Shown: positions 29,217 to 41,200 of the stretch, piece after piece
How the letters are laid out: each line of letters opens with the position of its first letter
Numbering within the stretch: position 1 is the stretch's first letter
Assembly: GCF_015477765.1 (NCBI RefSeq)
Contig: NZ_JADLQQ010000007.1
Coordinates: forward strand, 496,001-560,000
Origin: Nocardia transvalensis
GTDB lineage: Bacteria > Actinomycetota > Actinomycetes > Mycobacteriales > Mycobacteriaceae
Direction: 5' to 3'
DNA length: 64,000 nt
Made by a program: the position numbers and the translations under genes
Notes under the pieces: model-generated
Databases searched by the model: none
What the model was told of the DNA's origin: nothing
What the model saw: the letters and a program-made list of their open reading frames with translations, nothing else

Positions 29217-32200
29217 ATGAGTTCATTGGCCAGCAATCGTGTCGACCAATGTTCCTCCGGCGAATTCTCAGCACAACCCTTCGCCCTGTCGCCCGCGCAG
29301 ACCGCCCTCTGGTATGCCCAGCGAATCCGCCCCGACATCCCGTTGACCGTCGCGCAGTACGTGGAGATTCACGGCAACCTCGACGCGGGTCGGCTGCTCT
29401 ACGCCATCGAACGCTCCTGCGCAGAGGCTCAGTTCGGCTACGTCCGGCTGCTCGAGATCGATGGGGTCCCGCATCAGGTCGTGGATCCGGCGCGGCGGCC
29501 CGGCTGGGCGCGCATCGATCTGCGGCACGAGGCGGACCCGCACGCGGCCGCGTTGCGGTGGATGAACCACGATGCCAGCTCGCCCATCGATATCGAGCGT
29601 GACCCGTTGATGACCAGCGCCATTCTGCGAACCGGGGATTCGGACTACATCTGGTATGCGCGCGCACACCACATCGTCATCGACGGCTACGGGGCAATGA
29701 AGGCGGTCACGCGCACCGCGGAGATCTACACCGCACTGGAGAATCACACCGAACCGACCGTCTCGCGCGCCGTGCCGCTGGCCGAGATCTACGCCGAGGA
29801 ATCCCGCTACCGTGACTCCGACCAGTTCCACATCGACCGCGAATACTGGCGCGAGCAGTTGGAGGGCGTCGGCGCGCCGTTGAGCCTGTCCGCCTCGGGG
29901 AGCGGGTCCTCGCCGATGAGTTCGGGTCGTCGCCTCGCCGCCGCGACGCTCGATCCCGCGGTGGAGACGGCGCTGGAGAATGTGATGAGGGCATTCGAGA
30001 CCCATCGAGCGACCCTGTTCGTGGCCGCGCTGGCCTGCTACGTGCGCGCGGCTACCGGTCATCCGGATGTGGTGCTGAGCCTGCCGATGTCGGCGCGTAC
30101 CACGGCGGCGCTGCGCCGCTCGGCGGGCGTGGTGTCGAATGTAGTGCCGATTCGGCTGCGTTTCGAGGAGAGCACGGCGATCCGCGACGTGGTGGGCGCC
30201 ACGGGATTGCAGCTCCTCGGCGCGCTGCAGCACCAGCGCTATCGCCACGACGACATCCGCCGCGACTGCGGCTACTCCCGCGACGCACGGGGTTTCTTCG
30301 GGCCGATGGTCAACATCATGCTGTTCCACAGCGAGCTGAAATTCGGCAGCCTCACCGGATCGCTGAACGTGCTGTCCACCGGCCCGGTCGAGGATCTGTC
30401 GGTCAACCTCTACAACGGCGCGGGCAACCGCATCCACCTCGATTTCGAGGCCAACCCGCAGCTCTACGGCGCCGCCGAACTGGCCGCCCATCACGGTCGC
30501 TTCCTGGATTTCCTGGACCGGTTCCTGGCGGCGGACCCGGATACGGCGGTGGCGTCGATCCCGGTCATCACCGACGCCGAGCGGGATCTGGTGCTGCGGC
30601 AGTGGAATTCGACGGCGGTCGCGCGCCAGGAAGGCACCCTGACCGGGCTGTTCGCCGACCGGGCGGCGGCCTGCGGGCACGCCGTCGCGCTGGAATTCGG
30701 TGACGAGACGCTGACCTACACCGAGCTGAGCGAGCGGGCCAATCGGCTGGCGCGGCTGCTGATCGAGCGCGGCGCGGGCCCGGATACGGTGGTGGGCCTG
30801 GCGATTCGGCGCAGCATCGACCTGGTGGTCGGCATGTATGCGATCGTGCAGGCCGGGGCGGCGTATCTGCCGCTGGATCCCGATCATCCGGCCGAACGCA
30901 CCGGCCACATCCTCGCGCAGGCGCGGCCGCTGTGCGTGCTGAGCGTCGAGCGTGATGGACTCACGCTGCCGGGAACGGTCGAGCGGCTCGATATCGACAC
31001 CGTGGACCTGTCCCGGTTCGGCGCGGCCCCGGTGACCGATCGTGACCGCCGGGCCCGGCTGCGGTCGGACCACCTGGCGTATGTGATCTTCACCTCCGGG
31101 TCGACCGGACAGCCCAAGGGCGTCGGCGTCTCGCATGCCGCCATCGTCAACCGGCTGCGCTGGATGCAGCACGAATATCCCCTCGACGCCACCGATGTGG
31201 TGCTGCAGAAGACACCCGCCACCTTCGATGTGTCGGTGTGGGAGTTCTTCTGGCCCTTGCAGATCGGGGCGCGGCTGGTGATCGCCGCCCCCGACGGCCA
31301 CCGAGATCCCGCCTACCTGGCCGGGCTGATCGCCGAGAAGGGGGTCACCACAGCGCATTTCGTGCCGTCGATGCTGTCGGTGTTCGTCACCGACACCGAC
31401 CTGAGCGGCTGCACCGCACTGCGCCGGGTGTTCTGCAGCGGTGAGGCGCTGCCCGCGGCGACCGTGCGCGATTTCCATGCCGCTGTATCGCCTTCCCACC
31501 CGCCCACCCCCGACCGCCTGCATTCGACCCCGCAGCTGCACAACCTGTACGGCCCGACCGAGGCCGCGGTCGACGTCACCGCCTGGACGTGCACGCCGGA
31601 CGAGGGCAGCGTGCCGATCGGCGCACCGATCTGGAACACGCAGGTGTATGTGCTCGACGAGCGGTTGCGGCCGGTGCCGCCGGGTGTGGTGGGCGAGCTG
31701 TATCTGGCGGGCGTGCAGTTGGCACGCGGATATCTGGGACGGCCGGGCCTGACCGCGGAACGGTTCGTGGCCAACCCCTTCGGGGTTACCAAGGCGGGCG
31801 AGGGCCCCGATCAGGCGGTACATGCGGGTGGGGCCCGCATGTACCGGACCGGCGATCTGGTGCGCTGGCGGGTGGATTCGACCGGCGGCGTGCTGGAATA
31901 CCTGGGTCGTACCGACTTTCAGGTCAAGATCCGCGGCCTGCGCATCGAACTCGGCGATATCGAGGCTGCCCTGCTGGCCGACGCCCGGGTGGCGCGGGCG
32001 ATCTGCGTCGCGCACGCCGGTCCCGGCGGCGATGAACTGGTCGGCTACGTGGTGGCCACGCCCGGCGCCGCACTGGACACCGGGGAGCTGACCGGCGACC
32101 TGCGCCGCCGCCTGCCGAGCTATATGATTCCCGCCCATCTGATCGTGCTCGACGAGCTACCGCTCAATCCCAACGGCAAGGTCGACCGCAAGGCCCTGCC

Positions 32201-35200
32201 CGCACCGGAACTCGGCCCGCGCCGGGCGGCCCGCGCCGCCGCCGGTCCGCGCACCGAGGTGGAGCGGCGGCTGGCGGCCGTGTTCACCGAGGTCCTGGGC
32301 GTCGACGACATCGATGTCGAGGACAGCTTCTTCGAACTCGGCGGCAATTCGCTGTCGGCGGCGCGGGCGGTGGCGCGCATCAACGCCACCCTCGCGGCGG
32401 GGCTGAGCATCCGGGACCTGTTCGAGTCGGCGACGGTCGCCGCGTTGGCCGCCCGGCTCGACACCCACAACCCGGACACCTCCTCGCCGCGACTGGTGGC
32501 CGCCGCCCGCCCGGAGCACATCCCGCTGTCGCTGGCGCAGCAGCGGTTGTGGATCCTGAACCGGTTCGCCGAACACGCCTCGGCCTACAACATGCCGCTG
32601 GCGGTGGAGCTCACCGGCCCGCTGGATCTGGATGCGTTGCGGGCGGGTCTGCTCGACGTCCTGGACCGGCACGAGAGCCTGCGCACCACCTTCCCCGACT
32701 CTCCGGAAGGTCCGACGCAGGTCGTGCATCCGGCCGCGGAGATCCCGCTGACCCTCGAGCCGATCGACGCGACCGGTGCCGACGCGCTGGCGCTGGCCAC
32801 CGAATACGCCGGGTACGGCTTCGATCTGCGCAGCCAGGCACCGATCCGGGTGGCGCTGTATACCGCCGGACCGCAGCAGTACGTCTTTCTCGTTGTGCTG
32901 CACCACATCTGCGGCGACGGCTGGTCGGTGGCGCCGCTGGCGCGGGATCTGATGGCCGCGGTGGCCGCCCGCGCGGGCGGGCAGGCCCCGGCGTGGACGC
33001 CGCTGCCGGTGCAGTACGCCGACTTCGCGCTGTGGCAGCGCGAGTTGCTCGGCGACGAAACCGATCCCGGCAGCGCCCTGTCGCGCCAGCTCGCCTACTG
33101 GCGGGCCGCGCTGGCCGATCTGCCCGACCAACTCGACCTGCCGCTGGACCGGCCGCGGCCGCTGCAGCGCAGCGCCGCGGGCGGGCGGGTGCGATTCACC
33201 ATCCCCGCCGCCACCCGCCGCGCGGTCGCCGCCCTGGCCGCCGACCGCGGGGTGTCGACATTCATGGTGTTGCATGCGGCGCTGGCGAGTCTGCTGGCGC
33301 GGCTGTGCAATACGAGCGACATCACCATCGGCACCCCGATCGCCGGACGTTCGGATCCGGCGCTGGACGAGCTGGTCGGCATGTTCGTCAACACCTTGGT
33401 GCTGCGCACCCGGGTCGATCTCGCCGCCGGATTCGACCGGATGCTCGACCGGGTGCGCGAAACCGACCTGGACGCGTTCGCCAACTCCGATGTGCCCTTC
33501 GAACGGCTGGTGGAGGTGGTCAACCCGGCCCGCGACGCCGGGCGCCATCCGCTGTTCCAGGTGATGCTGTCCTACGAGGGCACTCCCGACCTGCAGATCG
33601 ACCTGCCCGGCGTCTCGGCGCGGGTGCTGCCGCTGGATATCGGGGTCACCAAATTCGATCTGCAGCTGACGGTGCACGAATCCGACCCCGGTCGTACCGA
33701 ATCCGCGGCCGCCCCGGCCGAGGACGGCCCGCTGAGCGCCGAATTCGGGTACGCCACGGACGTTTTCGATCAGGCGTCGGTGGAGGCGATCGCCCGCCGG
33801 TTCGTGCAGCTGCTGACCGCCGCGGTCGCCGCGCCCGGCGTGCCCGTCGGCGATCTGAGCATTCTCGATGCCCGCGAGACCGGGAAGCTGGTGCCGATCA
33901 TGGGCGCGCCCGGCGAACCGCAGGTCACCCTGGCGCGGCTGCTCACCGAGACCGCCGAACGGCTGCCCGACGCGGTCGCGGTGCGTTACCTCGGCCGCGA
34001 CACCACCTACCGGGAACTGGACGAGATGTCGAACCGGTTGGCGCGCGTGCTGATCGAGCACGGTGCCGGACCGGAGGTGGTGGTGGCGATCGCGCTGCCG
34101 CGCGGGCTGGATTCGATCCTCGCCGTCTGGTCGGTCGCCAAGACCGGCGCCGCCTACGTGCCGATCGATCCGGACTATCCGGCCGAGCGGATCGCGCACA
34201 TGCTGTCGGATTCCGGGGCCATGCTCGGGCTGACGAATGCGCAGTGCCACACCGCGATGCCGGACTGGCCGGTGCGCCGCGGCCGCCATCGCAAGCAGTA
34301 CGTGGACTGGCTGCTGATGGGTTCGGACGCCCTCGCCGCCGGACTCGCCCGGTTCTCCGATGCCCCGGTCACCGACGCCGACCGGCACCATCCGCTGCGG
34401 ATCGCGCACCCCGCCTACCTCATCTACACCTCCGGCTCCACCGGCACCCCGAAGGCGGTCGTGGTCACCCACGCCGGTCTGGCGTCGCTGGCGCACGAGC
34501 AGATGCATCTGTTCGGTGTCACCGATTCCGCACGCACCCTGCACTTCTCATCGCCGTCGTTCGACGCGTCTGTGCTGGAGCTGCTGCTCGGATTCGCCGC
34601 GGGCGCCACCATCGTGGTGGCCCCGGCGGGGATGTACGGCGGCGCCGAACTGGCGCAGCTGCTGCGCGAGGAACGGGTGACCCATGCCTTCGTCACCCCG
34701 GCCGCGCTGGCCACGGTGTCCCCGGACGGACTCGGCGACCTCGAGGCGGTCATCGTCGGCGGCGACGCCTGCCCGGAGGAACTGGTGGCGACCTGGACCG
34801 CCGGGCACCGCATGCACAACATGTACGGTCCGTCGGAGGCGACCGTCGCGGCCACCGCCACCGGGCCGATGGCGGCGGGGCGGCCGGTGCCGATCGGGCT
34901 GCCGGTGCGCGGGATGCGGCTGTTCGTCCTGGACGGGCGGTTGCATCCGGTGCCGCCGGGTGTACCCGGTGAGCTGTATCTGTCGGGACCGGGCCTGGCC
35001 CGCGGCTATCTGGGCCGGGCCGGGCTGACCGCGGGGCGATTCCCGGCCAATCCGCACGGGCGCCGCGGGGAACGCATGTACCGCACCGGCGATCTGGTGG
35101 TCGCCGACGCGGCCGGGCAGCTGCGGTTCCTCGGCCGCGCCGACGATCAGGTGAAGATCCGCGGCTTCCGCATCGAGCTGCGCGAGATCGATCACGTGCT

Positions 35201-38200
35201 GCGCGAACATCCGGGGGTGCGCTTCGCCCTCACCGTCGTGCACACCGGCGACCGCGGCAGCTCCCGGCTGGCCTCCTACATCCTCGCCGAGGACAGCGTG
35301 GACCCGGCGGCGGTACTCGACACCGCCAGGCAGCGGCTGCCCGGCTACATGGTGCCCGCCGCGATCACCGTGCTGGACGAGGTGCCGATCACCCCGTCGG
35401 GCAAGCTGGATCGAAAAGCCTTGCCGGAACCGGAGTTCGGCGCGAGCGGCCCGTCCCGGACGCCGGAGACGGAGCTGGAACGGCGGGTGGCCGACGTCTT
35501 CGCTGCGGTGCTCGGGCATCCGGTAAACGGTGCGGAGGACAGCTTCTTCGACATCGGCGGCAATTCGCTGCTGGCGACCCGGCTCACCGTGGCCGTGCAC
35601 ACCGAATTCGAGGTGGACCTGCCGGTGCGCGCGATCTTCGAGGCACCGACGGTGGCGGGTGTGGCCGCGCGGCTGGCGGAAGCGCCCCGGACGCGGCGGG
35701 TGGCGCTGGCGGTGCACACCCCGCGTCCGGAGCGCATCCCACTGTCGCTGCCGCAGCAGCGCGTATGGTTCCTCAACCGCTATTCTCCCGAATCCAGCGC
35801 CTACAACATCGCTTTCGTGATAACGATCGACGGCGATCTGGATGTGGCGGCCCTGCAGGCGGCGGTGGGCGATCTGATCGATCGGCACGAGCCGCTGCGC
35901 ACGATCTTCCCGGAGGACACCGACGGCGGCACCGGCGCGTATCAGCTGGTCCTCGACACCGACCGCTGCACACCGCAGGTGGAGGCGGTCGACACCGACG
36001 AGGACGGCGCGCAACTGCTGCTGGGGGAGCTGGCCCGCGGCGGCTTCGACCTGACCCGGGAGACGCCGCTGCGGCTGGTGTTGCTGCACACCGACACCGA
36101 GCGCCATCTGCTCGGCGTGGTGCTGCATCACATCGCCGCCGACGGGTGGTCGCTGGCCCCGCTGACCCGGGATCTGGCTCTGGCCTACGCCGCCCGCCAC
36201 GGCGGCGCCGCGCCCGCGTGGCAGCCGCTGCCGGTGCAGTACGCCGATTTCAGCCTGTGGCAACGCGATTACGTCGGCGACGCCGCCGATCCGGACAGCC
36301 CGGCCGCGGCCCAGCTGCGGTTCTGGCGGGAGACGCTGGCCGAGCTGCCGGAGCGGATGCCGCTGCCCTACGATCGCCCGCGGCCCGCCCAGCCCACCCA
36401 CCGCGCGGGAACCCTGCGCTTCGAGGTGCCGCAGACGCTGCAGCGACAGCTCGACGACCTCGCCCGCGCCCAGGGCGTGAGCCTGTTCATGGTGATGCGA
36501 TCGGCGCTGGCGGTGTTGCTGCGCATCGTCACCGGCGGCCGCGACGTGCTCGTCGGCACCCCGGTCGCCGGGCGCGGCGACGCCCGCCTCGACGAGCTGG
36601 TCGGGATGTTTGTCAACACCCTGGTGCTGCGCTCGCAGGTCGACCCGGACCGCAGTTTCGCCGAACAACTGCACCGCGACCGCGACGGCGAGCTGGCGGC
36701 GATGGCGCATGTGGATCTGCCGTTCGACCGGATCGTGGAGGAACTGGGCCGCGGCGGCGCGGCGGGACCGCTGCTGCAGGTGGCGCTGACCGTGCAGGAC
36801 GGTCCCGCGCCCGCGCTGGAATTGCCGGGGCTGCGGTTGTCGGCGGCCGAATTGGATATCGCGCTGGCGAAATTCGACCTGGAGCTGCGGGTGCTCCCCC
36901 GAGGACCGGAGTCCGAGGATCCCTCCCGTGTCCGGAGGGGCTTCGAATTCGTCTACGACGTAGAGCTTTTCGACCACGACACGGTGGCGACGCTGGCGCA
37001 GCGGCTGCTGATGGTGCTGCGCGCGGTCACCACCGATCCGCGGGTGCGGGTGCGCGACATCGACGCCCGCACCGACTCCGAGCGCGCCCTGCTCACCCCG
37101 GCCTACGGTCCGGTGCCCACCCCGCAGTGCAGTCTGGCCAACTACTTCACCGCCACCGCGCATCTGCACGCCGAGCGGACCGCGCTGCGCTTCGGCGAGA
37201 TCGAACTCAGCTACGGCGAGGTGGACCGGTATTCGAACCGGTTGGCGCGGGCGCTGATCCGGCGCGGCCTGGGTGCGGGAGACCGGGTGGCGCTCGGGCT
37301 GACGCGGTCGGTGGAATCGGTGGTCACGATGGTGGCGGTGGCCAAATCGGGGGCGGCGTTCGTGCCGGTCGACCCGAACTACCCCGCGGACCGGGTCCGT
37401 CACATGCTCACCGATTCCGGCTGCCGCGTGGGTATTTCGATGTCGGCGCATGTCGTCGGGCTGCGCGAGGCCGCCGCCGGTGGCTGCGACACCGAGTGGC
37501 TGCTGCTCGACGATCCGGAGCTGATGGCCGAGATCGAGGGCCTCGACGACGCCACCGTCACCGACGCCGACCGGGTCCGCACCGTGTGGACGGCGGATCT
37601 GGCATATGTCATCTACACCTCCGGTTCCACCGGTAAGCCGAAGGGGGTGGCGATCACCCACGGCGGGCTGTCCAACTTCGCCGACGAGATCCGCGACCGC
37701 ATGCGGGTCGAACGCGATTCGCGCACCTTGCATTTCGCGACGCCGAGCTTCGATGCGGCGGTGTTCGATCTGCTGCTGTCGGTCGGGGCGGGCGCCACCA
37801 TGATCATCTGCCCGCCCGATGTGTACGGCGGCGACGAACTGGCCGCGCTGATGGACCGCGAGCGGGTCAGCCACACCTTCATGACCCCCGCCGCGCTGGC
37901 CACCATCGATCATCGCCGCTGGCCGCTGCCTCATTTGAAGTCGCTGGTCGTGGGCGGTGAGGCGCTGGGTCCGGAGCTGGTGGCCCGCTGGGCGCCGGGC
38001 CGGATGATGTTCAACGGCTACGGTCCCACCGAAACCACCGTGGTGGTCACGATTTCCGAGCAGTTGGTGGTGGGCGGGCCGATCACCATCGGCACCCTCG
38101 TGCGCGGCGCGCGGGCCCTGGTGCTCGACGAGCGGCTGCGGCCGGTGCCGATCGGCGTGCCGGGCGAACTGTATCTGGGCGGGCAGGGCGTGGCCCGCGG

Positions 38201-41200
38201 CTATCTGGATCGGTTCGGGCTCACCGCAACCCGGTTCGTCGCCGACCCGTACGGCCCGGAGGGCGGGCGGATGTACCGCACCGGCGACGTGGTGCGCTGG
38301 AACGATCGCGGCGAGATCGTGTATCTGGGCCGCAGCGATCACCAGGTGAAGGTGCGCGGGTTCCGGATCGAGCTGGGTGAGATCAGCGAGGTGCTGGCCA
38401 CGCATCCGGCGGTCCGGTTCGCCCACACCGAGGTTCGGGAGATCGCCGGTGTCGAACGGGTGGTGTCGTATGTGCTGCCCGCCGAGGCGCGCGCCGGTGT
38501 CGACACCGACCAGCTGCGCGCCCATGTGGCCACCCAGCTGCCCGCGCACATGGTGCCCGGCAGTATCACCGTGCTGGACCGGATTCCGCTCACGCCGGTC
38601 GGCAAGCTCGACCGCGCGGCCCTGCCGCAACCGCAACCGGTGGCCACCGTCGCGCGGAAACCGGAGACCGACGCCGAGCGGCTGGTGGCGTCGGTGATGG
38701 CCGAGCTGGTGGGTGCCGAATCGGTCGGCGCCGAGGACAGCTTCTTCGACGTCGGCGGGAATTCGCTGCTGGCAACGCAATTGGTGGCCCGTCTGGGCGC
38801 GGCCACCGGCACGCGGCTGCAGGTGCGGACGGTGTTCGCCGCGCCGACCGTGGCCGAACTGGCGACCCTGCTCGAGGCCGGGGGCGGCACCGACGCCGGC
38901 CCGCAGCTGCGGAGGCGGGCGCGGCCGCAGCGGGTGCCGCTGTCGGCGGCCCAGCGCCGGCTGTGGTTCCTCGAACGGTTCAATCGGCCCCGCGGCGAGG
39001 CCGCGGGCGTCTACAACGTTCCGGTCGCGCTGCGGCTGCGCGGCGAGCTGGACGTGGCGGCCCTGCAGGCCGCGCTGCACGCGGTGCAGGAGCGGCACGA
39101 GACGCTGCGCACGGTGTTCCCGGAATTGGAGGGCGAACCGTTCCAGCGCGTGCTCGACCCGGCCGAGGCGGCCGTCGAGCTGACCGTCACCGACATCGCC
39201 GAGGAGCAGGTCGAGGCCGAGGTGACCCGCCTGGCCACCCTCGGATTCGATTTGGGCACAACCGTTCCGGTGCGGGCGCGGCTGCTGCGGCTGGCCCCCG
39301 ACGACCACGTGCTGGTGCTGGTGGTGCATCACATCGCGATGGACGGCTGGTCGCTGGAACCGCTGGCCGCAGACGTGGCCGCCGCCTACCGGGCGCACCG
39401 GGCCGGGACCGAGCCCGACTGGGCGGAGCTGCCGGTGCAGTACGCCGACTACACGCTGTGGCAGCGCGAAATCCTCGGGCGCGAGGACGATCCCGACTCC
39501 ACCGTCAGCCGCCAGCTCGACTACTGGCGGCGCACCCTGGACGGGATTCCGGAACTGCTGGCCGTGCCCGCGGACCGGCCGCGCCCACCCACCCCCAGCT
39601 ACCGCGGCGGCACGGTCGACTGCACGATCGACGCGCTCACCCACCGGGAACTGCAGGCCCTGGCGAGCCGCCACGGCGTCACGATGTTCATGGTGCTGCA
39701 TGCGGCGCTGGCGGCATTGCTGCATCGGCTCACCGCCGGTGACGACATCACGGTGGGCACCCCGATCGCCGGGCGCGGGCATCCGGCACTGGATCCGATG
39801 ATCGGCATGTTCGTCGGCACCCTGGTGCTGCGCACCCGCCTGGACGGCAGCACCCCGTTCACCGAGCTGCTGAAGTCGGTGCGCGACACCGATGTGGAGG
39901 CATTCGCGCACGCCGACGTCCCGTTCGAGCGGCTGGTGGAGGTGCTCAATCCCGTTCGCTCACAGTCGCATCACCCGATGTTCCAGGTGATGCTGTCGGT
40001 GCGCAATCAGCCGGCGCGGGCGCTGGAGCTGCCGGAGCTGCGCATCGAGGCCCGCGACGCCGATCCGGGCATCGCGAAATTCGATCTGCAATTCACCGTC
40101 ACCGAATCCTGGACGCAGGGTGGGTCGGAGGCCGTGACCGAGCGGGCTCCGGACGGGCTCACCGTGTCGGTCACCTTCGCCCGCGACCTGTTCGACGAGG
40201 CGACCGCGGCCCGGCTCGGCAACCGCCTGGCCCGGCTGCTGACCGCCGCCGCGGCGAATCCGACGCTGCCGGTGGGGGATCTGGAGCTGCTCGACGCCGC
40301 CGAATGGTCGAGTCTGGCCCCGGTACGCGGGGCGACGGCCGATCGCCCCTTCACTTTCCCGGAGGTGTTCGAGGCCGCCGTGGCGGTGGATCGGCAGGCG
40401 GTGGCGTTGCGCTGCGACGGCACCCAGATCACCTACGACGCCCTGGACCGGTGGACCAACCGGCTGGCCCGGGTGCTGATCTCGCTCGGCGTCGGCCCGG
40501 AAACGCTGGTGGCCCTGGGCATTCCGCGATCGGCGGAATCGGTGGCGGTGACGCTGGCGGTCGCCAAGGCCGGTGCGGCGTTCGTGCCGATCGATCCCGG
40601 CTATCCCGAGCATCGGATCGCGCATATGCTCACCGATTCCGGTGCGACGCTGGGGATCACGTTGTCGGCGCATCGCGACCGCATGCCCGACGGCGCCAAT
40701 TGGACGGTGCTGGACGCGCCCTCGTTCCGTCGCCGGGTGCTGCGCACCTCCGATGCGCCGATCACCCCCGAGGAGCGACCGGTCCCGCTGCGGATGGACA
40801 ACCCGGCGTACGTGATCTACACCTCCGGCTCGACCGGTGTGCCCAAGGGGGTGGTGGTCACCCACGGCGGCCTGTCGAATTTCGCCGCCGAGACCGCCCA
40901 GCGGTTCGAGGTGCGGCCCGGCTGCCGCGTCCTGCACTTCGCCACCCCGAGTTTCGATGCGGCCATGCTGGATCTGCTGCTGGCGCTGGGTGGGGCGGCG
41001 ACGCTGGTGATCGCCCCGCCGGGGGTGTACGGCGGCGCCGAGCTGGCGAAGGTGCTGATCTCCGAGCGCGTCACCCACGCCTTCATCACCACCTCCGCGC
41101 TGGGCACGGTGGACCCCAGCGGCATCACCGAGATGCGCCACGTGCTGGTCGGCGGTGAGGCGCTGCCGCCGGATCTGGTCGCGCGCTGGGGCGCCGACGC

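Noticed and set aside
29072..29602. Plus-strand frame MKQLGLVTDP.. upstream of the NRPS
   Set aside because: It continues out of frame inside the NRPS coding region with no ribosome binding site.
34548..39911. 1787-codon open frame on the minus strand
   Set aside because: It is antisense to the NRPS; long Arg/Gln/His-rich antisense frames are expected in high-GC DNA with strong codon bias. Similar frames at 29268-32138, 32157-34544 and 39960-43022 are rejected too.
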